A stretch of 21,791 nt of DNA, taken from NCBI GenBank assembly GCA_934370925.1, contig CAKRNG010000032.1:1-21791 (forward strand). Direction: 5' to 3'. Position 1 is the first letter of the stretch. Each line of letters opens with the position of its first letter. Below the pieces are notes generated by a model, which was not told the origin of the DNA, did not search any database, and saw only the letters and a list, made by a program, of their open reading frames with translations. The translations under genes were made by a program, and so were the position numbers. Below are positions 1 through 7,649 of this stretch, in pieces. Source of the stretch: an uncultured Lacticaseibacillus sp. (lineage in GTDB: Bacteria; Bacillota; Bacilli; Lactobacillales; Lactobacillaceae).

Positions 1-11
1 GATGATATCAA

Positions 12-59
12 AAAATGTAGGAAAACCGACAATTTCAAATCGCCATTTTCCTACATTTT
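12..59. repeat. 14-bp perfect inverted repeat at transposase remnant
   Basis: AAAATGTAGGAAAA at 12-25 is perfectly repeated in inverse at 46-59, with a 20-nt spacer. The right arm contains the stop codon of the transposase remnant. There is no U-tract following the stem, so it is not a standard terminator. It may mark the break point of the decayed insertion sequence. Confidence 0.6.
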
Positions 60-167
60 ACGACTGCCATTGACACCCACACCATGAGCTTCCTCACGCA
101 TTCCTTGAACATGGATATTTGTATCTGTAATTCCGAGCAATTTAAGTGTACTATCTAGTTGAGACAT
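51..167 (-). pseudogene. Truncated ISL3-type transposase N-terminus
   Basis: A 38-codon reading frame on the minus strand starts with ATG at 167, behind GAGG about 9 nt upstream, and ends at a TAG at 51-53. It begins [18 protein letters not shown], which resembles the first residues of ISL3-family transposases (recalled similarity, not searched). A full ISL3 transposase has roughly 400 residues, so only the extreme N-terminus is left. The frame stops inside a 14-bp inverted repeat (12-25 and 46-59), suggesting that a deletion or rearrangement removed the rest. The rest could lie beyond the left edge in another frame, but the stop makes this copy non-functional. It could also be an unrelated small peptide. 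Confidence 0.5.
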
Positions 168-179
168 CTATTCCTACCT

Positions 180-393
180 CGCTTATCTGGAGTTTAGTCA
201 CTTACAGCATAGCACTAGGAGGCGTAGATGCCTTTTTGTTATAGAAAAAGGCCTAGGACTCCTGGTGTGGAAGCAAGCTTCCAACACCAAAAATTCTAGA
301 CCCAAGAAAAAACTTAAATCCGCGTGTAGGGGTGGCGGTACGAACCAATGTTTGCTAAAGTTTTCCTATTAGTTTTATTTTGGGGGGATTGTC
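180..393. other. Intergenic AT-rich region with IS-derived hairpins
   Basis: No gene is visible here. It holds two short palindromes: GCCTTTTT/AAAAAGGC around 231-253, and an interrupted stem around 264-288 (GGTGT-GGAAGC pairing with GCTTCC-A-ACACC). On the minus strand this is the leader of the transposase remnant, so the hairpins may belong to the insertion sequence. No convincing terminal inverted repeats or target duplication could be fixed by eye. A promoter for the following endonuclease gene was not identified. Confidence 0.4.
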
Positions 394-960
394 GTGCTAC
401 ATCGAATAATTCGGCGCGTGTTCACAACGTTATGCGTCCTTATGGGAATCGCGCTTATGTACGCATTGTATGGGCGGGATGTGGTCCCGTCAGCTTGGCA
501 CACTTATTTAGACCCCGCTAGTTTTGCAATTATTACCCTTTTTACAGTCTGGGTGGCAGCGTGGATTTACCGGCGTCACTTTAAATATCGCGATTTGTCC
601 CTCGAACGCATCGACGAGATGGACGGATTTGACTTTGAACGCTTCTGTGCCTATCTGCTAAAGCGCAATGGATACCGGCACATCACGGTGACGCAAGAAA
701 GTGGCGACCAGGGCGTAGATATCATTGCGACCAAGGATAAGGTTAAATATGGCATTCAGTGCAAACGGTATAACGGGTTCGTTGGTAACCGCGCCGTTCA
801 AGAAGTTTGGGCCGGGCACGAGTATTACGAACTCGACGGTGCAATCGTGTTAACGAACAGCACCTTTTCGGATTCAGCGCAGGAACTCGCAGATGAGCTG
901 GGTGTGACGCTTATTGATCGGGACGGTTTTCGTAAGATGTTGCGGCGATTGCCAAGCTGA
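394..960 (+). CDS. Membrane-anchored Mrr-like restriction endonuclease
   Basis: A 188-residue protein. Two hydrophobic segments (about 10-28 and 42-59) are followed by a basic loop and a Mrr_cat-type PD-(D/E)xK nuclease domain (about 72-186). Visible catalytic-type residues are E82 in FERF, D109 in QGVDII, and Q122-x-K124 in IQCKR, the usual core of the Mrr_cat family. This family cleaves DNA, often methylated DNA; the two membrane helices suggest the nuclease domain is tethered on the cytoplasmic side. The GTG start is supported by a GGGGGGA ribosome site at 382-388. It stands alone next to an IS remnant, without a methyltransferase or specificity gene in the window, so its target and role (defence against incoming DNA, or DNA quality control) are inference. 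Confidence 0.8.
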   Translation: MLHRIIRRVFTTLCVLMGIALMYALYGRDVVPSAWHTYLDPASFAIITLFTVWVAAWIYRRHFKYRDLSLERIDEMDGFDFERFCAYLLKRNGYRHITVTQESGDQGVDIIATKDKVKYGIQCKRYNGFVGNRAVQEVWAGHEYYELDGAIVLTNSTFSDSAQELADELGVTLIDRDGFRKMLRRLPS

Positions 961-1010
961 TGGTGCCAGATGAAACAATGTTAACGTGGCGGTGCCTAAT
1001 ACGTATGTTT

Positions 1011-1062
1011 AATGGTGCGTCCTTAATCCGAACAAGGTAGGATTGATGACGCGCCATTTTTG
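1011..1062 (+). terminator. Intrinsic terminator after Mrr-like gene
   Basis: AATGGTGCGTC pairs with GACGCGCCATT (one mismatch), with an inner stem TTAATCC/GGATTGA, and is followed by TTTTTG. It is placed to end the Mrr-like transcript. Confidence 0.65.
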
Positions 1063-1078
1063 TTGTTATATTCGTTTA

Positions 1079-1381
1079 TTAATGTAAGACAACAGCACGA
1101 TCCCGAAATTTACACCCGAAGATAATGTGCGTTGGGGCGTCTGTCCGTTCCAGTTCTTTAACCCGAACTTCAAAACGACGAACGGCTGGTTGCCGGGCCA
1201 AACGCAAAAATGCCGCGAGCTGTTGGGGCTGACCTTCCTTTTGTGCATGTAACTGAAGCTGGTTAGCCTCGGTATCCACCGCAAAACCGGTGATGGTCAG
1301 CATCTCATCGCCAATTTTTGCCTTTAACGCCGCTTGTGGGCCTAAATCGGCGGTTAGTGCCCATAAATCAATTGCACGCAT
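1079..1381 (-). CDS. Conserved-looking small protein of unknown function
   Basis: A 100-residue protein with no membrane helices or signal peptide. It starts MRAIDLWALTADLGPQAALK and ends with a short beta-rich segment. The ATG at 1381 has a GAAAGGA ribosome site 9 nt upstream and a TATAAT -10 box about 40 nt upstream, on the minus strand at 1421-1426. The overlapping 72-codon frame in the same strand is a shadow. No domain is recognised. It converges on the Mrr-like gene and diverges from the thiolase operon. The regular start signals and codon use typical of the neighbours make it a real gene, but no function is offered. Confidence 0.65.
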   Translation of the reverse strand: MRAIDLWALTADLGPQAALKAKIGDEMLTITGFAVDTEANQLQLHAQKEGQPQQLAAFLRLARQPAVRRFEVRVKELERTDAPTHIIFGCKFRDRAVVLH

Positions 1382-1420
1382 CTTATGTATTCCTTTCGTG
1401 ATAGAGCGATATTACCTTTC

Positions 1421-1426
1421 ATTATA
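1421..1426 (-). promoter_or_regulatory. -10 box for the small unknown gene
   Basis: Perfect TATAAT read on the minus strand, 40 nt before the ATG at 1381. The -35 region at 17-18 nt spacing is poor, so the promoter call rests on the -10 box and position. Confidence 0.4.
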
Positions 1427-1690
1427 CTGATATGGTGTGACAATATCGAATGTGGCGGGGATGTGTAGGAACCGCAATGTTAATTTTTTATTTACCACCC
1501 CGCCTTTCACCCCTAAATTAATCTATATTAGTAGGAGTGACAAATGTCGCAATTTTGCCAAGACTTCATTAAGGCAAAGGTTCATGGGTGCAAATACCCC
1601 AAAAATTAGGTAAAATATTATGTGGATTGTTAGAACGAGTTTATGTGAGCGTGCGGCAAGCTGTCCGGCGCGGAAGGGAGTCATTGCATA
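1427..1690. other. Intergenic leader region before thiolase operon
   Basis: No gene is supported here; a 61-codon plus-strand frame overlaps the thiolase start and lacks an RBS. The stretch contains GGCGGGG/CCCCGCC (1454-1460 and 1497-1503), TTGCC/GGCAA around 1555-1578, and GGGT/ACCC around 1585-1600. These may fold in the thiolase mRNA leader. No clear consensus promoter was found. Confidence 0.35.
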
Positions 1691-2872
1691 GTGGTAGAAG
1701 TAGTGATTGCAGGGGCAGTTCGGACCCCGATTGGTCGATTTGGGGGGGCGCTTTCAAGTTTGAGTGCCGTTGAACTGGGGACGGCAGCTGCACGCGCCGT
1801 TTTTGAACGGACAGGAATTGACCCAGAGAAAGTGGATCAGTCTATCTTTGGGAACGTCTACCAGGCGGGCTCAGGCCAGAACGTGGCGCGTCAGATTGCG
1901 GTTAAGGCGGGAATGCCCGTCACGAGTACGGCCATGACGGTGAACGAGGTGTGTGGTTCTGGACTCAAGGCAATTCGTCTTGGGGAAGCCGCAATTGCAA
2001 TGGGCGATGCTGAAATCGTCCTTGTTGGGGGCACCGAAAGTATGAGCAACGTGCCTTATTACGACACGAGTGCACGTTGGGGCGCGAAGTTTGGTGACCG
2101 TGAACTCGTGGACGGACTCGTTCGTGATGGATTGCAGGATGCGTTCTCCGGTGTTGCGATGGGGAACACTGCTGAAAACGTAGCAAACCAGTACAGCGTG
2201 ACGCGTGAAGAGCAGGATGCATGGGCGCTTGAATCACATCGGCGCGCGGTGGCCGCACAGGATTTCGGCAAGTTTGAAGATGAAATTGTTCCGGTTGAGA
2301 TTCGGACACGCAAGGGCGTTGTGACCGTCAGCGAAGATGAAGGTCCACGGCGGGATACGAGTCTTGAAAAGCTGGGGCGGTTACGTGCAAGTTTCGTTAG
2401 CACCGGAACCGTCACGGCGGGTAATGCGAGTTCTCTGAACGATGGTGCCAGTGCGATGCTGTTAATGCGGCGGGATGTTGCTGATGAGATGGGGATTCAG
2501 TATGACGCCGTTCTCGATGCCTACGCCGAAGCTGGGGTTGATCCACAGGTGATGGGCTATGCACCTTATTACGTGGTGAAGCGCCTGCTCAAGAAGACCG
2601 CAACGGATAAGGACGCCATTGATCGTTATGAACTCAACGAGGCGTTCGCGGCGCAGAGCGTGGCAGTTACGCGCGCCTTAGAGTTGGACCCAAGCAAGGT
2701 GAACGTTAATGGGGGTGCAATTGCGTTAGGGCACCCACTTGGCGATTCAGGAGCACGAATTGTGACGACACTTATTCATGAATTGAAGAATAGTGAGCAG
2801 AAGACCGGGATTGCCGCCCTTTGTATCGGTGGCGGTCTGGGGGTTGGTCTGCAACTGCACGTGGTTGATTAA
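1691..2872 (+). CDS. Acetyl-CoA C-acetyltransferase (thiolase), mevalonate pathway
   Basis: A 393-residue biosynthetic-type thiolase that condenses two acetyl-CoA to acetoacetyl-CoA, the first step toward mevalonate. The nucleophile Cys88 lies in NEVCGSGLKA, with the NEAFA motif around 315-319, His348 in GGAIALGHPLG, and the second active-site Cys378 in CIGGGLG, all intact. The length is standard. The GTG start at 1691 follows a GGAAGGGAG ribosome site. HMG-CoA reductase starts 25 bp after its stop with no terminator between, so the two are one transcription unit. In enterococci the two activities are fused in MvaE; here they are separate proteins. Because acetoacetyl-CoA feeds the next genes, isoprenoid precursor supply is the likely job. 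Confidence 0.95.
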   Translation: MVEVVIAGAVRTPIGRFGGALSSLSAVELGTAAARAVFERTGIDPEKVDQSIFGNVYQAGSGQNVARQIAVKAGMPVTSTAMTVNEVCGSGLKAIRLGEAAIAMGDAEIVLVGGTESMSNVPYYDTSARWGAKFGDRELVDGLVRDGLQDAFSGVAMGNTAENVANQYSVTREEQDAWALESHRRAVAAQDFGKFEDEIVPVEIRTRKGVVTVSEDEGPRRDTSLEKLGRLRASFVSTGTVTAGNASSLNDGASAMLLMRRDVADEMGIQYDAVLDAYAEAGVDPQVMGYAPYYVVKRLLKKTATDKDAIDRYELNEAFAAQSVAVTRALELDPSKVNVNGGAIALGHPLGDSGARIVTTLIHELKNSEQKTGIAALCIGGGLGVGLQLHVVD

Positions 2873-2897
2873 TTAGTTCGTAAAGTGTGAAGGGGGC

Positions 2898-4151
2898 ATG
2901 CGTGTGCCGAAATTCTATCAATTATCTCGACAAGAACGGCTTGCGCAATTGGTTGCGGAAGGTAGTTTAGACGAGAATGATGCGGCGTACCTGCTCGCAA
3001 ACACGGTTTTGCCCGACGCGGTTGCAAGTCACCTGGGTGAAAACCAGCTGGGGCAGTTTAACTTGCCGTTTGGGGTGGCCCGTCAGTTAACCGTGAATGG
3101 CGTTACCCGTAATGTCGCCATGGTGGGGGAAGAACCCAGTGTGGTCGCTGCTGCGAGCAATGGTGCCCGGATGGCAAGTGCGGGTGGTGGCGTGTCCGTA
3201 ACGGTTCCCGACCATTTAGTGGCGGGAGAAGTGGTGTTTGCCGACGTGGCTGATACCGCCGCTGCGGTTCACTACATTCGGGCACATAAGGATGATATCT
3301 GGGACGCAGCCGCGTATGCGAAACCGTCCATTATTGGGCGCGGCGGGGGCCTAAAAGACGTTCAGGTCACCACCGTGCAGAATTTCGTCAAAATTCGGTT
3401 GGTTGTCGATCCGCAAGCCGCAATGGGCGCGAACATGGTTAACACGATTGCGGAGGCTGTCGCAAGTTTGGCAGCAAAGTGGCTGGACCAAGCATCCTTA
3501 ATTGCCATTCTCAGTAATTACTCAGAGGACCCCGTTTTGGCACGTGTTGATATCCCGGTTAAAGCAGTCGCGACTAAGACTGCTTCAGGAGGGGTGATTG
3601 CGCAGCGCATTGCGCAGGCTAGTGCGTTTGGGCAACTCGATGTTGAACGGGCAACCACTAACAATAAGGGGGTCATGAATGGTATCGAAGCAGCGACCAT
3701 CGCGATTGGCAATGATTATCGCGCTGTGGCGACGGCTGCGCACGCATTTGCGGCAAAGTCGGGTCGTTACCTACCCTTAACGACATGGATAACGGATGGT
3801 GTGACGCTACACGGTGAACTTGCAATTCCCCTGCAACTCGGGGTTGTCGGTGGTGCCACCGCCGCATTACCACTTGCGCAGGTGGCGATGCGTCTTGGTC
3901 GTATTGCCAGTGCTCAGGATGCGCAGGCCGTTTTGGCGGCGCTCGGGCTGGTGCAGAATTTAGCTGCATTGCGCGCGCTTGTGGGACCTGGTATTCAGGC
4001 GGGGCACATGGCGTTGCAGGCTGGCGCGCTTGCGATTGCGGCTGGGGCACAGGGAGCCGAAGTTGATGTCTTGACGGCAAAGCTGCAGGCGACTGATAAA
4101 ACGTTGGCAACGGCAAAACGCTTGTTGGCAGTGATGCGCGCAGAGGCGTAA
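2898..4151 (+). CDS. mvaA: Hydroxymethylglutaryl-CoA reductase, class II
   Basis: A 417-residue bacterial (class II) HMG-CoA reductase, which converts HMG-CoA to mevalonate and CoA with two reduced nicotinamide cofactors. Recognisable motifs are GENQLG with the catalytic Glu48, the NMVNTIAE substrate-binding segment (179-186), the Lys257 loop in TTNNKGVMNG, GNDYRA with Asp273, and the C-terminal His370 in QAGHM. No membrane segments are present, as expected for the bacterial class. The ATG at 2898 has AAGGGGG a few bases upstream. It forms an operon with the preceding thiolase and is closed by a terminator at 4175-4206. The HMG-CoA synthase needed between these two reactions is the next gene, transcribed separately. 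Confidence 0.95.
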   Translation: MRVPKFYQLSRQERLAQLVAEGSLDENDAAYLLANTVLPDAVASHLGENQLGQFNLPFGVARQLTVNGVTRNVAMVGEEPSVVAAASNGARMASAGGGVSVTVPDHLVAGEVVFADVADTAAAVHYIRAHKDDIWDAAAYAKPSIIGRGGGLKDVQVTTVQNFVKIRLVVDPQAAMGANMVNTIAEAVASLAAKWLDQASLIAILSNYSEDPVLARVDIPVKAVATKTASGGVIAQRIAQASAFGQLDVERATTNNKGVMNGIEAATIAIGNDYRAVATAAHAFAAKSGRYLPLTTWITDGVTLHGELAIPLQLGVVGGATAALPLAQVAMRLGRIASAQDAQAVLAALGLVQNLAALRALVGPGIQAGHMALQAGALAIAAGAQGAEVDVLTAKLQATDKTLATAKRLLAVMRAEA

Positions 4152-4174
4152 GCCATTTGTGCGACGATTTTTAC

Positions 4175-4206
4175 GAGACTGGTTGATTGATGCCAGTCTC
4201 ATTTTT
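4175..4206 (+). terminator. Intrinsic terminator after mvaA
   Basis: Perfect 8-bp stem GAGACTGG/CCAGTCTC with a 10-nt loop followed by ATTTTTA. It separates the thiolase-mvaA unit from mvaS. Confidence 0.85.
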
Positions 4207-4301
4207 ATGACGTGTATACCATTCAATCAAGCTGATGGTGACATAAGGGTCCACGTGTTGTGCGGCGTGACGATTATAAACAAGAAAGAGGCAGAGACAG
4301 G

Positions 4302-5471
4302 ATGAAGATTGGGATTGATCGTCTGGGGATGTACGCCCCAAACTACTTTGTTGATTTGGCGGAACTTGCAGAAGCGCGGGGCGTTGACCCAAACAAGTTC
4401 ATTATTGGGATTGGCCAGAGTGAACAGGCGGTACCACCCGCTGCGGAAGATGTTGTCACGATGGGTGCGAACGCGGCCAGTGAGTTCATCGATGACGTGG
4501 ATACCAGCAAAATTGGCATGGTCATCCTGGGAACTGAATCTGGTGTGGACGCCAGCAAGTCAGGTGCTGTAATTATTCAGCGACTGTTACAGCTTCCTCA
4601 GGGTGTGCGGACCTATGAAATCAAACAGGCTTGTTACGGCGGGACGGCTGGGTTGATGGCTGCGCGGGATTACGTAGCGGCACATCCAGAACGGACGGCG
4701 TTAGTCATTGCGGCCGATATTGCGCGCTATGGCCTCGAAAGCGGCGGGGAAGTGACACAAGGTGCAGGTGCCGTTGCAATGTTGGTTGCTGCAAATCCGC
4801 GAATTATGACGGTGGAAGATGATTCTGCGTTCCTCAGTCGGGACATCATGGACTTTTGGCGGCCCGTTTACACGGACCTTGCGCTGGCAAAGGGTAAGTA
4901 TTCTACTGAACAATATATTGCTTTCTTCCAGGAGGCATGGGGCGCGTACAAGCAAAAAACCGGCTTGGATCTGGCCGACTTTGCTGCCATCAACTACCAC
5001 TTGCCTTACACCAAGATGGGGATGAAGGCACTGCGGACGGTGTTACCTGAAGCGGACGAAAAGACGCAGGCACGCCTGAGTGCGCACTATGCGGATTCAA
5101 CGACCTATAGTCGGCGTATTGGGAACATTTACACGGGTTCGCTATACTTGGCCTTGGTGAGCCTGCTTGAAACGAGTCAGGACCTCCATGCGGGTGACCG
5201 AATCGGTATGTTCTCGTATGGATCAGGGGCTGTTGGGGAATTCTTCAGCGGGTTCTTACAGGAAGGGTACACGACCTTCCTCAACGGACAGGGGCATACG
5301 CAACACCTGAACGACCGGACGAAGCTCAGTGTGGCCGAGTATGAGACCATGTTCACGAACAAGGTGCCATACAATGCGGATGATTTTGCCACGGACACCA
5401 CAATGAACACGGGCAAATTCCGCCTGACGGGTGTGCAAGCCCAGGAACGTGAATACGAAATTAACGCGTAG
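4302..5471 (+). CDS. mvaS: Hydroxymethylglutaryl-CoA synthase
   Basis: A 389-residue HMG-CoA synthase, which condenses acetyl-CoA with acetoacetyl-CoA to HMG-CoA. The catalytic triad falls at Glu79 (GTES), Cys111 (KQACYGG) and His233 (NYHLPY), the same numbering as in the enterococcal enzyme, which supports the ATG at 4302. An upstream in-frame start at 4260 would add 14 residues with no counterpart in the family. AAAGAGG lies about 10 nt before 4302. The gene is preceded by the mvaA terminator and followed by its own, so it is probably monocistronic. Together with the two upstream genes it completes acetyl-CoA to mevalonate; the later kinases are not in the window. Confidence 0.95.
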   Translation: MKIGIDRLGMYAPNYFVDLAELAEARGVDPNKFIIGIGQSEQAVPPAAEDVVTMGANAASEFIDDVDTSKIGMVILGTESGVDASKSGAVIIQRLLQLPQGVRTYEIKQACYGGTAGLMAARDYVAAHPERTALVIAADIARYGLESGGEVTQGAGAVAMLVAANPRIMTVEDDSAFLSRDIMDFWRPVYTDLALAKGKYSTEQYIAFFQEAWGAYKQKTGLDLADFAAINYHLPYTKMGMKALRTVLPEADEKTQARLSAHYADSTTYSRRIGNIYTGSLYLALVSLLETSQDLHAGDRIGMFSYGSGAVGEFFSGFLQEGYTTFLNGQGHTQHLNDRTKLSVAEYETMFTNKVPYNADDFATDTTMNTGKFRLTGVQAQEREYEINA

Positions 5472-5514
5472 AACTATTTTTTGAGGTTGTGCGAGACCTC
5501 AGATAAGCAAGGAA

Positions 5515-5565
5515 AGTCATGCGGAAATCCTGAACGATTTAGGATATTCCGGCATGGCTTTTTTG
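5515..5565 (+). terminator. Intrinsic terminator after mvaS
   Basis: The stem GTCATGCGGAAATCCT pairs with AGGATATTCCGGCATGGC (minor mismatches) around a short loop and is followed by TTTTTT. Confidence 0.8.
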
Positions 5566-5582
5566 CGCGGCGTGACATTTTT

Positions 5583-5669
5583 GAATGAGGCTGCGCCAGA
5601 AGACGGTTTGGCCCCGGTATACAAGGTAGGGGCAGTCTTCTGGCGCGCGACGAATCACAGAGCGGCGCA
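5583..5669 (+). repeat. Palindromic intergenic repeat, short copy
   Basis: An 87-bp element beginning GAGGCTGCGCCAGAAGAC and ending GAGCGGCGCA. Its core is a 12-bp perfect inverted repeat, GCGCCAGAAGAC (5593-5604) and GTCTTCTGGCGC (5634-5645), enclosing CCCCGGTATACAAGG. The same sequence recurs in reverse orientation at 7650-7790 on the far side of the pyruvate oxidase gene, with an added internal hairpin. It lies after the mvaS terminator and before the pox promoter. A frame of 71 codons runs through it but has no coding support. Confidence 0.8.
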
Positions 5670-5737
5670 CCCACGTCGCCTTTCGAAAAATTCGCCAAAA
5701 CTAAAAATTAAGATATTAGCCATTCCGGCGTATTTGG

Positions 5738-5767
5738 TTGCAAAAAGTTGTTGCAATCGGTTACAAT
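5738..5767 (+). promoter_or_regulatory. pox promoter
   Basis: TTGCAA at 5738-5743, an 18-nt spacer, and TACAAT at 5762-5767, 60 nt before the pox ATG. The -10 box is inside the cre-like sequence, which fits repression by CcpA. Confidence 0.55.
5752..5765 (+). promoter_or_regulatory. cre-like CcpA site overlapping pox -10
   Basis: TGCAATCGGTTACA matches the cre consensus TGWAANCGNTNWCA at 13 of 14 positions (C at the first W). It overlaps the -10 box, a position at which CcpA binding typically represses. Pyruvate oxidase genes of lactobacilli are known to be under carbon catabolite control. Confidence 0.65.
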
Positions 5768-5827
5768 AACGTCATACGAAGGTTACAAAAAATAAGTATT
5801 TTAATTACGGGACTGGAGGAAATACGA

Positions 5828-7594
5828 ATGGTTGCGAAAATAAATGCGGCAGATGCAATGATTAAAGTTTTAGAAGATTGGGGCATTCACCAGATTTATG
5901 GTCTACCAGGTGGTTCATTTGACTCAACAATGAACGCTTTGTATAACAGGCGGAAGACCATGACCTACATCCAAGTACGTCACGAAGAGGTTGGCGCGCT
6001 CGCAGCCTCAGGTGAAGCAAAGATAACCGGGCGAATTGCGGCAACGTTCGGTTCTGCGGGTCCAGGTGCAGTTCATTTGCTGAACGGCCTGTACGACGCG
6101 CAGTATGATCACGTGCCCGTGTTGGCGTTGGTTGGGCAGGTGCCGACAAGCGCGATGAATACCAACTACTTCCAGGAAATGAATGAAAATCCGATGTTTG
6201 CCGATGTGTCGGTCTACAATCGAACCGTCATGACGGCAGAACAGATGCCACACGTGGTGGATGAGGCCATCCGTCAAGCCTATAAGTATGGTGGTGTCGC
6301 GGTTGTGACGATTCCAAAAGATTTAGGATGGCAGGAAATTAATGACGATTATGTTTCCTCAGCCAACCTGTACCAGAAACCACTTTTGCCAGAACCTGAT
6401 GTGGGTCGTGTTGATCAAGCACTCGCGATTCTGCAAAATGCCAAGCGGCCAATCATGTACGTTGGGCAAGGGGCAAAGAGGGCCGATGTCCTAGCGTTGT
6501 CGGAGAAGTTGCACCTACCAATTGTTGTCACGGCTCTTGGTAAAGATGTTGTGCCGGATAATTATCAGGCCAATATGGGTAGTGCGGGGCGTGTGGCCAC
6601 TAAACCCGGGGTTGAACTCGCTCGGGCCGCGGATGCAGTCTTGTTCCTGGGGTCAGACTTCCCGTTCCAGCCGTCCTTTATTAATCCGGATGCGAAGTAC
6701 ATTCAGGTGGATATTGATTCAAGCAAGTTTGGACGGCGGCATACGGTTGACGTGGCGATTCTTGCTGATGCGAAGAAGACCGTGGCCTTAATGCTTGAAC
6801 GCAGCCACCCTCGCAAAGCGGATGCGTGGTATAAGGCGGCAGTGGCGAATAAGGCAAATTGGACGGCCTGGATAAACAGTTTTGGCGAATCTGCGGCGAC
6901 ACCGATGCGTGTTGAACCTGTTTTCAAACAGATTAATGCGATGGCAACGGACGATGCGATTTTTCAAGTCGACGTGGGTAACGTGACGATTAACGGGATG
7001 CGTTTCCTGGATACCAGCAAGCAGCAACGCTTCACGACGTCAGGGTGGTACGCCACGATGGGGTACGCACTCCCCGCAGCGATTGGGGCACAGACGGAAT
7101 ATCCAGACCGGCAAGTTTGGTCAGTTTCGGGGGATGGCGGGTTCTCCATGGTCATGCAGGATATCATGACGCAGGTGAAGTACAAGATGCCGATTATCAA
7201 CGTAATTCTGACCAATGAGAGTCTTGGGTTTATCGAGGCTGAACAGGACGATACACACCAACCACACAGCGGAATTGACCTATTGCCGGGGATGCATTAC
7301 GCAGAGGCGAGTGCCGCGTTGGGGGCAGAGGGCTATGAAGTGACAACCCTGAAAGAACTTAAGGATGCGTTTGCTGCGGCACAGCACCGGACGGGTCCGG
7401 TGGTGATTAATGTCCGTATTACCGACGACCGACCACTCCCTGTTGAACAATTAAAGCTGGATGCGGAAGTGAACGATCCAGACGAGGTTGCTGCATTCGT
7501 CAAGAAATATCACGCGGAGGGGCTGATACCGTTCCGTGAACTGCTGGAACAAGCGGAAAGCGGTGAAGCACCAGAAGAATATTTGGGTGATTAG
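5828..7594 (+). CDS. pox: Pyruvate oxidase (TPP/FAD dependent)
   Basis: A 588-residue enzyme of the thiamine-diphosphate family, oxidising pyruvate with phosphate and oxygen to acetyl phosphate, CO2 and hydrogen peroxide. The cofactor-activating Glu53 is in RHEEVGALAASGEA, the GSAGPGAVHLLNGLYDA segment follows, the central FAD-binding domain spans about 190-340, and the TPP motif runs from GDGG (435-438) to N463 in TNESLGFIEAEQDD. The length is close to the 603 residues of the Lactobacillus plantarum enzyme. The ATG at 5828 follows GGAGG at 5816-5820; an upstream in-frame extension to 5738 would cover the promoter. The gene is monocistronic, with a cre-like site on its -10 box. Acetolactate synthase is a less likely alternative, given the pox-like EQDDTHQ region. 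Confidence 0.9.
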   Translation: MVAKINAADAMIKVLEDWGIHQIYGLPGGSFDSTMNALYNRRKTMTYIQVRHEEVGALAASGEAKITGRIAATFGSAGPGAVHLLNGLYDAQYDHVPVLALVGQVPTSAMNTNYFQEMNENPMFADVSVYNRTVMTAEQMPHVVDEAIRQAYKYGGVAVVTIPKDLGWQEINDDYVSSANLYQKPLLPEPDVGRVDQALAILQNAKRPIMYVGQGAKRADVLALSEKLHLPIVVTALGKDVVPDNYQANMGSAGRVATKPGVELARAADAVLFLGSDFPFQPSFINPDAKYIQVDIDSSKFGRRHTVDVAILADAKKTVALMLERSHPRKADAWYKAAVANKANWTAWINSFGESAATPMRVEPVFKQINAMATDDAIFQVDVGNVTINGMRFLDTSKQQRFTTSGWYATMGYALPAAIGAQTEYPDRQVWSVSGDGGFSMVMQDIMTQVKYKMPIINVILTNESLGFIEAEQDDTHQPHSGIDLLPGMHYAEASAALGAEGYEVTTLKELKDAFAAAQHRTGPVVINVRITDDRPLPVEQLKLDAEVNDPDEVAAFVKKYHAEGLIPFRELLEQAESGEAPEEYLGD

Positions 7595-7611
7595 TAAGAA
7601 TGAGTATTAAA

Positions 7612-7636
7612 AAGAGGGCGAGTTGCCCTCTTTTTT
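7612..7636 (+). terminator. Intrinsic terminator after pox
   Basis: Perfect stem AAGAGGGC/GCCCTCTT, 5-nt loop, and a TTTTTT tract. Confidence 0.9.
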
Positions 7637-7649
7637 GTCTCACAATTTT

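Noticed and set aside
352..380. TTGCTA-17-TTATTT as promoter of the Mrr-like gene
   Set aside because: Transcription would start inside or after the ribosome-binding site at 382-388.
1588..1773. 61-codon plus-strand frame before the thiolase
   Set aside because: It overlaps the thiolase start in another frame, has no RBS and no recognisable protein character.
4260..4301. In-frame upstream extension of HMG-CoA synthase
   Set aside because: It adds 14 residues outside the family alignment; 4302 has the RBS and gives standard catalytic numbering (79/111/233).
5554..5769. 71-codon frame between mvaS and pox
   Set aside because: It runs through a terminator, the palindromic repeat and the pox promoter; the apparent frame is a by-product.
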